Below, piece after piece: positions 6,802 through 11,520 of a DNA stretch of 11,520 nucleotides. The notes below the pieces were generated by a model that did no database searches, was not told the DNA's origin, and saw only the letters and a list, made by a program, of their open reading frames with translations. Every line of letters starts with the position of its first letter. Position 1 is the stretch's first letter. Source of the stretch: an uncultured Clostridia bacterium (GTDB lineage: Bacteria; Bacillota; Clostridia; Christensenellales; Aristaeellaceae); NCBI GenBank assembly GCA_934631055.1, contig CAKTXP010000065.1:1-11520 (forward strand), written 5' to 3'. A program made the translations under genes and the position numbers.

Positions 6802-6872
6802 AATCGGATACACAGCAAATCTGAAAATCTATGAACTTCAAGCTCTTATAGGATTAAATCAACATTTTTAAC

Positions 6873-7781
6873 TCAGCCATTCCCGAAATTATATCCCACG
6901 ACTTCTTTTCCTTCAACCTCCAAAATGATAAATATGTAATACTCCGGATAGCCTTCGTTCTGCATTTCTCTGTCCGACTCAAAAGAGACCTGATATTGAA
7001 GCGGATGCTGATTGTCCGAATACCAGTAACAGTCGATACCGGCTATGCAGCGCTCTAGCTTTTCAAACGTAATGTCCTCTTCTCGCCCGTTGACTTGAAT
7101 GTGATTCTCCACGAGGATGCGTTTCGCTTCTTCCAACGCTTCTTCGTAAGAAAGCTCGCTGTCCATCGGTTCCGTCGCGCAGTAGTTGATCGGGTCGTTC
7201 CTCGTCAGCTCGCATTCCTGTTTGCTGTACTCGACAAAACCCGATACCGTCACGATCCCCCGACTGTCTTTCCATCTAACATGAAGCCAATCCCGGCTGT
7301 ACCCCAGCGCGCTTGCCGCTTGCAGATCAATGCCGTTTTGAATAATGCGCGAATGAGTATCCCGTTCCGCATACAAAACGACCGCATTCGGCGAACTGTA
7401 CTCAACCATCCTTCCCTGTACTGCGCGGATGCCCTCTTCCCCATATGCCAAATCGCCTGCGGACACATAACCCTCCATACAGCCCGAATCCTCTTCGCCT
7501 ATGCGCACGCGGACAAATTCGCCGCCCGTTTCCAGCACTTCAACGCGTACATTCGGGAAATACGTCATCTCAACATCCGAATCCGACCGCGGGTCGGAAT
7601 AGAGCTTTGTTTCCCATCTTGTCGCCGCAGGACCGACCTCAGGTTCGGTATACTGCGTCACATCATACCGATAGCCGGACATATCCCTTCTTCCTTCCGG
7701 ATACAGCACCACAGCCGACGCGCTTTGTACAGCTGCCGCTAGACAAACCAGCGCCACGATTCCGAATATTGTCTTTTTCAT
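6873..7781 (-). CDS. Secreted SH3-like protein, paralogue 2
   Basis: This 302-residue exported protein has no recognised named family. Residues 1-23 form a signal peptide (MKK, hydrophobic core, ASA cleavage site). Two SH3-like stretches follow: about 45-115 (YTEPEVG, NVRVEVLE, FVRVRIGEEDSG, EGYVSAGDLAYGEE) and about 130-195 (AVVLYAERD, DWLHVRW, VSGFVEY). The C-terminal block from 209 has a helix (EEALEEAKRILVE), VNGREE, a C-x5-C pair (C245, C251) and two strands, ending in FGNG. The helix-plus-strands order recalls PepSY/cystatin-like folds, which is a guess. ATG at 7781 is chosen because AAGGGAGG lies 7 nt upstream. It begins 13 bp after its paralogue and is cotranscribed with it. The coding DNA looks less GC-rich than the lsr genes. 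A cell-wall or envelope binding role is inferred from SH3 domains in general. Confidence 0.8.
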   Translation of the reverse strand: MKKTIFGIVALVCLAAAVQSASAVVLYPEGRRDMSGYRYDVTQYTEPEVGPAATRWETKLYSDPRSDSDVEMTYFPNVRVEVLETGGEFVRVRIGEEDSGCMEGYVSAGDLAYGEEGIRAVQGRMVEYSSPNAVVLYAERDTHSRIIQNGIDLQAASALGYSRDWLHVRWKDSRGIVTVSGFVEYSKQECELTRNDPINYCATEPMDSELSYEEALEEAKRILVENHIQVNGREEDITFEKLERCIAGIDCYWYSDNQHPLQYQVSFESDREMQNEGYPEYYIFIILEVEGKEVVGYNFGNG

Positions 7782-7794
7782 GTTCAATCCTCCC

Positions 7795-8658
7795 TTAACC
7801 GTTTCCGAGCCAGACATCTATGATTTGATCCTTTTCTACGATTAAAACAATATATGTATATATTTCGGGGAAACCCGATGCACGCATATCCTCTGTTGAA
7901 ACGAAATCAACCGTATAATAGATTTGTTCCGGATTAGAATAGGTGGAATACGTACAGTCAACATAAGGCGTGCATGCGTCCAGAAGCGTCCGGTCTACAA
8001 GTTCTTCTCTTCCATTGACAAAGAATCCATCGTCTACAAGCCTCTTTTTCGCCTCTTCAATGGCGTCCGCGATACTCAATTCATCCGCTTTAGGCTGGAC
8101 ATGGCTGGTTTCAGACACATCATTCTGAACAAGCGCAAAATCTTCCCTTTTTTTGACAAAACCCGTCTTTCGCGGGAAATCGCCCATACGAACATGAAGC
8201 CAGTCATCATTGACTCCCAGCACATCCGACCATCTCAATTCGACCTCGCCCAGCTGCGGCGCGCTCTCGTCCGTCTGCGTATATACCATTACGTCTTCAT
8301 TGGCTTCAAAGGTGAACTGCCGCCCGCCAGCTGCGCGCGCCGCATCCTCGCCATATCCCAATTCATTAGCTTTCATATAGCCGGTCAGGTTTCCCGCGTC
8401 CTCGTCCCCAATGCGGACATAGGCATAGTCTCCATCCAGCTCCAACACCTGTACGCGGATGTTTCCTTCATAAACCATCAGCGTTTTTGCGTCTTCTTTC
8501 GGGGCATCCATCAGGCAGGTCTTAAAAAAGGTGACTGCCGTTCCCACTTCCGGCGTGGTATAAGCTTCCGCCCATGTCGGCGTAATATCCGCATAAGCAT
8601 TGACTTTACACAGGCACAAGCACAGCGTCAGCAAAACAGACCCAATTCTCTTTTTCAT
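7795..8658 (-). CDS. Secreted SH3-like protein, paralogue 1
   Basis: This 287-residue exported protein is clearly paralogous to the next gene. The signal peptide is residues 1-23, with a cysteine-rich core LCLCLCK and cleavage after AYA; no lipobox is apparent. Shared blocks in order are TTPEVG, NIRVQVLELDGDYAYVRIGDEDAG, GYMKANELGYGEDAARA, DWLHVRM and the C-terminal block from 193 (AIEEAKKRLVDD, VNGREE, cysteines 229 and 235 in C-x5-C, YIVLIVEKDQIIDVWLGNG). It lacks about 15 residues that the paralogue has after its signal peptide. AAGGAGG lies 7 nt before ATG 8658; the in-frame extension to 8808 overlaps the sirtuin gene and is rejected. It is first of the two-gene unit. Function unknown. 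Confidence 0.8.
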   Translation of the reverse strand: MKKRIGSVLLTLCLCLCKVNAYADITPTWAEAYTTPEVGTAVTFFKTCLMDAPKEDAKTLMVYEGNIRVQVLELDGDYAYVRIGDEDAGNLTGYMKANELGYGEDAARAAGGRQFTFEANEDVMVYTQTDESAPQLGEVELRWSDVLGVNDDWLHVRMGDFPRKTGFVKKREDFALVQNDVSETSHVQPKADELSIADAIEEAKKRLVDDGFFVNGREELVDRTLLDACTPYVDCTYSTYSNPEQIYYTVDFVSTEDMRASGFPEIYTYIVLIVEKDQIIDVWLGNG

Positions 8659-8680
8659 GTTCGATCCTCCTTGATTTGTT

Positions 8681-8757
8681 TTCAGAAAAGGAAAAGCCCT
8701 TCCCGCATCTCTATCTGTAAGACGAGCGCAGAAAGGGCAGAATTTCACTTTTCTGAA
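8681..8757 (-). terminator. Interrupted stem-loop between the sirtuin and SH3-like genes
   Basis: Outer arms TTCAGAAAAG (8681-8690) and CTTTTCTGAA (8748-8757) pair perfectly over 10 bp. Inner arms GCCCTT (8696-8701) and AAGGGC (8733-8738) pair over 6 bp, with a 31-nt loop. On the minus strand the inner stem is followed by TTTTCCTTTTC, as in a terminator for the sirtuin gene. The outer stem would compete for that tail, so a leader or attenuator of the SH3-like pair is possible. On the plus strand a TCTTTTTTC run follows the outer arm. Confidence 0.5.
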
Positions 8758-8764
8758 TCTTTTT

Positions 8765-9487
8765 TCAAAGCCTGGCAAATACGTCGCCCAGCTTCTCATG
8801 CAGCGCAAGGTCGGCGATATCGTCCCGCGGCGTTTCCGTTTTGTTAATCAGAACCAGCCGATTGCCGGGATACTCGTTCAAAAATCCCGCGGCGGGATAG
8901 ACCGTCAGCGATGTTCCGGCGACGATGAGCAGGTCTGCGCGGCGGATGGCGTCGAGCGCGCCGCTGACCGTCAGCGGGTCCAGCCCCTCTTCGTACAGCA
9001 CGACATCCGGCTTTACCCGCCCGCCGCACTTGGGACATTTCGGCACGTCGCCCAGCGTCAGCAGCTCTTCCATTGTATACCTTGCGCCGCACTTCTGGCA
9101 GGTATTGCGATGAACGCTTCCGTGGAGCTCATAAACGTTCTTACTGCCTGCCATCTGGTGCAGCCCGTCGATATTCTGCGTGACGACGGCGAGCAGCTTG
9201 CCCTCTTTTTCCCACTGAGCAAGCTTCAAATGGACGATATTGGGTTTCGCGTTCGGATAAAGCATTCGATTGCGATAAAAATCAAAGAAGATTTCAGGAT
9301 GATGAACATAAAACGAGTGGGAAATAATGGTTTCCGGCGGATAGGCATAACGCTGGCGGTAAAGCCCATCCTCGCCGCGGAAATCCGGTATACCGCTTTC
9401 CGTTGACACGCCCGCGCCGCCGAAAAAGACGACGCGCTTCGCCTCTTTGACCCACGCTTGAAGTTTCTGCATCTTCTGTTCATCCAT
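8765..9487 (-). CDS. NAD-dependent protein deacylase, sirtuin (SIR2/CobB family)
   Basis: This 240-residue cytoplasmic enzyme removes acyl groups from lysines using NAD, releasing nicotinamide and O-acyl-ADP-ribose. All family motifs are present: GAGVSTESGIPDFRG (24-38), TQNIDGLH (103-110), catalytic histidine in LHGS (H122), a zinc site with C130, C133, C151 and C154, and GTSL (191-194). The length is typical of short bacterial sirtuins. ATG at 9487 is used, with AAAGGA about 7 nt upstream; the 14-residue in-frame extension has no better site and runs towards repeat copy B. It is followed after 106 bp by the SH3-like pair in the same direction. The acyl preference and targets cannot be read from the sequence. 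Confidence 0.95.
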   Translation of the reverse strand: MDEQKMQKLQAWVKEAKRVVFFGGAGVSTESGIPDFRGEDGLYRQRYAYPPETIISHSFYVHHPEIFFDFYRNRMLYPNAKPNIVHLKLAQWEKEGKLLAVVTQNIDGLHQMAGSKNVYELHGSVHRNTCQKCGARYTMEELLTLGDVPKCPKCGGRVKPDVVLYEEGLDPLTVSGALDAIRRADLLIVAGTSLTVYPAAGFLNEYPGNRLVLINKTETPRDDIADLALHEKLGDVFARL

Positions 9488-9512
9488 AGGAAAGTCCTTT
9501 CTTGGGGTTACG

Positions 9513-9586
9513 TTGGGGCTTTGCCCCAAACCCCAGCAGGGAACCTTGTTCCCTGCATCCTTTCTTCGCTTCGCGCCGGTTTAAAT
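9513..9586 (-). repeat. Double-hairpin repeat, copy B
   Basis: This is the inverted partner of copy A, 74 bp without gaps. The same two stems are intact: arms at 9536-9544 and 9548-9556 with loop CTT, and at 9513-9519 and 9523-9529 with loop TTT. It ends 25 bp before the sirtuin start codon, so if transcribed it would fold in the sirtuin leader. Confidence 0.85.
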
Positions 9587-9599
9587 ATGCTTATCATCC

Positions 9600-9620
9600 A
9601 TTTATCGCAAAGCGATAAAT
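9600..9620. repeat. Perfect hairpin between repeat copies B and D
   Basis: Arms ATTTATCGC (9600-9608) and GCGATAAAT (9612-9620) form a 9-bp stem with loop AAA, the same 9-3-9 design as hairpin 1 of the neighbouring repeats. There is no T-run on either side. Confidence 0.6.
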
Positions 9621-9670
9621 GAAGCGGAAGGTCAAGGGAACTCAGTTCCCTTGCGGGAGTTTGAGGGATT
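9621..9670 (+). repeat. Double-hairpin repeat, partial diverged copy D
   Basis: It follows the copy A plan: GAAGCGGAAGG, then arms CAAGGGAAC (9633-9641) and GTTCCCTTG (9645-9653) with loop TCA, then CGGGAGTTTGAGGGATTG in place of the G-rich spacer and second hairpin. The first stem differs from A and B by one base change in each arm that keeps pairing (CA to TG instead of GC to GC at the base). The second hairpin is lost. Confidence 0.6.
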
Positions 9671-9673
9671 GAA

Positions 9674-9706
9674 ATCACGCGCCCGCTGTGCGGGATTCAG
9701 CGTGAT
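9674..9706. repeat. Nested hairpin upstream of the sirtuin, downstream of recO
   Basis: Outer arms ATCACGC (9674-9680) and GCGTGAT (9700-9706) enclose inner arms CCCGC (9682-9686) and GCGGG (9690-9694) with loop TGT. It is a stable structure without a T tail; role unknown. Confidence 0.5.
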
Positions 9707-9789
9707 GGAAATCGGAAATCGCAAGGAGCGCTTGCGCGACTATGCGAGTTTCCCGGATCAAAGCCCCAAACGTCCCCCCACGTCCTCCC

Positions 9790-10530
9790 TCACAGCATCT
9801 TTCCTGAGCGGATCGGTGCGCCCAGCCTGTCCTCCGCCATCATCCGTAAAGCCGTAAACAGCCCATCCGGACAGACCGCTTCGTCCTGAAGCGTGTCCAG
9901 ACCGCGCCGCATAATCGCCTGTAAATAGCGAACGTCGCGCGCCGTTAAACGAACGCGCCCGCCTGCGCCGCAATGCTCGCAAAGCACGCCGCCCGCTTCC
10001 GCGCCAAAGTATGCCGCCGACGCATCGTCCGGCAGCCCCTCCAATGCAATCGGCTTTCCGCACTGCGCACATCGACCGACCTGCGGTCGGAATCCCAGCA
10101 AAGAGGTCATGCCCATCAGGAAAACCGCCGTCACGCGCCGCGGCTCGACTTCGCTGTAACATAAATACGCCAGCGAACGCACCAGCAGCAGGAACAGCCT
10201 CTCATTCTCCTGCGCGGGCTGAATCGCCACGGAGCAGAGTTCAAGCGCATACATTCCATGCGCTAATCGTTCAAAATCCGACCTCAACGGGTAGTAGCTG
10301 TCGGTGATTTGGCAGGAAACGACCGTGGTTCTGTCCTTCGCCTGAAAGAGAACGTATTCGCCGGAACAGAATAACTCGCTCGCCGCCATCAGCGGGCTTT
10401 TCTGCCTGCGGCATCCGCGGCAAAGCGCGTCGATCCTGCCCAGCGTTGGGGAGAACAGCGTGAGGATGCGATCGTTCTCTCTGTAATCCACGCGCCGGAC
10501 AACCATAGCGTTCGTCGTGATCTGCGGCAT
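9790..10530 (-). CDS. recO: DNA repair protein RecO
   Basis: This 246-residue recombination mediator of the RecFOR pathway helps load RecA onto SSB-coated single-stranded DNA. Residues 1-80 form the OB-fold (TNAMVVRRVDYRENDRILTLF, GRIDALCRGCRR, GEYVLFQAKDR). A helical domain follows, then a zinc ribbon with C154, C157, C184 and C187 (RCAQCGKP and LCEHCGAG), and a helical C-terminus. Length and layout match Firmicutes RecO. ATG at 10530 is chosen, with GGGAGA about 8 nt upstream. It begins 69 bp after the membrane protein gene, on the same strand, with no promoter visible between, so the two are probably cotranscribed. The usual recO neighbours (era, glyS) are not next to it. Confidence 0.95.
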   Translation of the reverse strand: MPQITTNAMVVRRVDYRENDRILTLFSPTLGRIDALCRGCRRQKSPLMAASELFCSGEYVLFQAKDRTTVVSCQITDSYYPLRSDFERLAHGMYALELCSVAIQPAQENERLFLLLVRSLAYLCYSEVEPRRVTAVFLMGMTSLLGFRPQVGRCAQCGKPIALEGLPDDASAAYFGAEAGGVLCEHCGAGGRVRLTARDVRYLQAIMRRGLDTLQDEAVCPDGLFTALRMMAEDRLGAPIRSGKML

Positions 10531-10599
10531 GGCATTCTCTCCCTTTCTTTGGTGATGCAGATTCGCCCGCACGCTTTCTGCCGCGAGCGTAAAGCGGTT

Positions 10600-11424
10600 T
10601 TACTGCGTCTTTTCGTTATCGCCGCGTCTGACCCGCGGGATGAACTGCGCGGCAAAACCGCCCTCGTTCTTCTCCTTGACGTAAAAATAGCCGATAATCG
10701 AGAAGATGACCGCGCCAAGGAAGTTGACCAGCAGATCCTTCATCGTATCGTTAATGCCGATATCCAGATAGCCGCCCAGACCCAGCGCCTCCTGCGAACC
10801 GTCGGAATGGACGATGATGACATCCGCAATGTCGTCAATGGTCACGACCTTGTTGCTTCGGGTGGTATCCAGCTCGACGGTATGGATGCTGTTGACCACG
10901 GTATCTTTCTGCATATCCCAGCCCATCACGAGGTCACCGGTGTATTCGAAAAACTCCCACAGCACGCCGACGGTCATCGAGAAGCAGAACGCGACGACCG
11001 CCAGATATGCGGGCGAAAGCTTAAAGGAAAAACGCTCGCTTTCGTTGAGCAGATCGACCAGCGCAAACCCAATCGCGGCGCATAGGAAACCATTGATGGT
11101 ATGGAGCATCGTGTCCCAATTCGGCACACGGATGTAAAAGCTGTTCAGCTCACCGAGTATTTCCGCCGCGAAGATAAACAACAGGATGATGATCTCCAGC
11201 GTGCTGGGCAGTTCGACGTTGAGCTTCTTTGAAAAGAAGCTCGGCAGGATCATCAGCACCAGCGTCATGCCGCAGAAGAACACGCTTTCAAAATCGCGGC
11301 GCAAAGCGGCTCGCACCAATACAAAGATGACCAGCGCGCGCAGAACCAGATAGACCGTCAGCGTCGCTTTGTTGGCATAAATAGGCTCTGTTTTCTTTTT
11401 TGCCGCAATGTCTTTTTTCTTCAT
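10600..11424 (-). CDS. Six-helix membrane protein, DUF2238/YjdF-like
   Basis: This 274-residue integral membrane protein of unknown function has a lysine-rich N-terminus (MKKKDIAAKKK) and hydrophobic segments at about 22-40, 47-64, 75-92, 106-125, 138-158 and 228-250. The signature-like stretches WDTMLHTINGFLCAAIG (103-119), LWEFFEYTGD (155-164) and NDTMKDLLVNFLGA (225-238) recall the DUF2238/YjdF group, with conserved H, W, E and D near the membrane. A polar loop of about 65 residues lies between the last two helices, and the C-terminus is charged. ATG at 11424 is preferred, with AGGAGG 10 nt upstream and a promoter beyond; in-frame codons up to 11505 would cover that promoter. The family assignment comes from remembered motifs and is moderate. 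Confidence 0.8.
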   Translation of the reverse strand: MKKKDIAAKKKTEPIYANKATLTVYLVLRALVIFVLVRAALRRDFESVFFCGMTLVLMILPSFFSKKLNVELPSTLEIIILLFIFAAEILGELNSFYIRVPNWDTMLHTINGFLCAAIGFALVDLLNESERFSFKLSPAYLAVVAFCFSMTVGVLWEFFEYTGDLVMGWDMQKDTVVNSIHTVELDTTRSNKVVTIDDIADVIIVHSDGSQEALGLGGYLDIGINDTMKDLLVNFLGAVIFSIIGYFYVKEKNEGGFAAQFIPRVRRGDNEKTQ

Positions 11425-11452
11425 CCAGGGTATCCCTCCTATCCCGCTTTTT

Positions 11453-11481
11453 ATTATAGCATAGTTTAAAGCGCATATGAA
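11453..11481 (-). promoter_or_regulatory. Sigma-A-type promoter of the membrane protein-recO unit
   Basis: On the minus strand a perfect -10 TATAAT (11458-11453) lies 17 bp from -35 TTCATA (11481-11476, 4 of 6). The predicted start near 11446 is just upstream of the AGGAGG site, giving a leader of about 22 nt. Confidence 0.65.
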
Positions 11482-11520
11482 TCTCTTTTCGCAGTCAGTC
11501 AGCACATGAATTTCAGCGTT

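Larger units (their letters stand above)
6436..6872. other. Gene-free stretch of repeats and hairpins between convergent genes
   Basis: No credible coding frame or promoter is seen here. In order it holds repeat copy A, two further GCGAAGCG 8-mers (6528-6535 and 6556-6563; the first is in copy A at 6453-6460), a strong terminator hairpin, repeat copy C, a 16-bp palindrome and a short CCGTT/AACGG hairpin. The last 70 bases are plain AT-rich sequence. Confidence 0.7.
9488..9789. other. Gene-free stretch packed with hairpins between recO and the sirtuin
   Basis: This gap holds repeat copies B and D in opposite orientation, a 9-bp-stem hairpin between them, a nested hairpin at 9674-9706, a GGAAATC direct repeat (9708-9721) and a GCAAG/CTTGC hairpin (9721-9735). 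No coding frame or convincing promoter for the sirtuin was found. The C-rich stretch just past the recO stop has no T-tailed stem. Confidence 0.65.

Noticed and set aside
8659..8808. N-terminal extension of the first SH3-like protein to an upstream ATG at 8808
   Set aside because: It would overlap the sirtuin 3' end and hide a clean signal peptide that starts right after AAGGAGG.
7924..8847. A 307-codon plus-strand frame opposite the first SH3-like gene
   Set aside because: It lies antisense to a gene with signal peptide, ribosome site and a paralogue next door, and has no such support itself.
6441..9670. The four repeats as a CRISPR array
   Set aside because: Copies are few, unevenly spaced, in both orientations and 74 bp long, with no cas genes nearby.
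10572..10596. CGCTTT/AAAGCG stem between the membrane protein gene and recO as a terminator
   Set aside because: The stem is 6 bp with a 13-nt loop and no T tail on the minus strand.

Overview
The window looks like chromosomal DNA from a moderately GC-rich, low-GC-phylum (Firmicutes/Clostridia-type) gut or anaerobe genome. The grounds are strong AGGAGG-type ribosome binding sites, near-consensus sigma-A promoters, a zinc-finger RecO of the Firmicutes type and secreted SH3-like proteins. This taxonomic call is inference. The best recognised content is an autoinducer-2 (AI-2) uptake and processing locus with the same divergent layout as the enterobacterial lsr locus.

Left half (1-6435): lsrA, lsrC and lsrD homologues (ABC ATPase and two permeases) are read leftwards as a tight, overlapping operon. 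lsrD runs off the left edge, so the expected binding protein (LsrB) and any LsrF/LsrG lie outside the window. Reading rightwards are an LsrR-type SorC-family regulator, an LsrK-type AI-2 kinase and a small single-domain cupin. The 257-bp divergent region carries a near-consensus promoter in each direction. Inferred circuit: the transporter imports AI-2, LsrK phosphorylates it, phospho-AI-2 releases LsrR from the divergent region, and the cupin may act on the phosphorylated signal in place of LsrG.

Middle (6436-9789): a 437-bp gap holds two copies of a hairpin-rich repeat, a strong 18-bp-stem terminator and a 16-bp palindrome. It is followed, all on the minus strand, by two paralogous secreted SH3-like proteins and a sirtuin-type NAD-dependent deacylase. 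A 302-bp gap upstream of the sirtuin holds two more repeat copies and further hairpins. Two of the repeat copies are 74 bp long, differ at 6 positions, and lie inverted around the 3-kb sirtuin/SH3 segment.

Right end (9790-11520): recO and, upstream of it in the same direction, a six-helix membrane protein resembling the DUF2238/YjdF group, with its own promoter. No rRNA, tRNA, CRISPR array, transposase or phage gene was seen.
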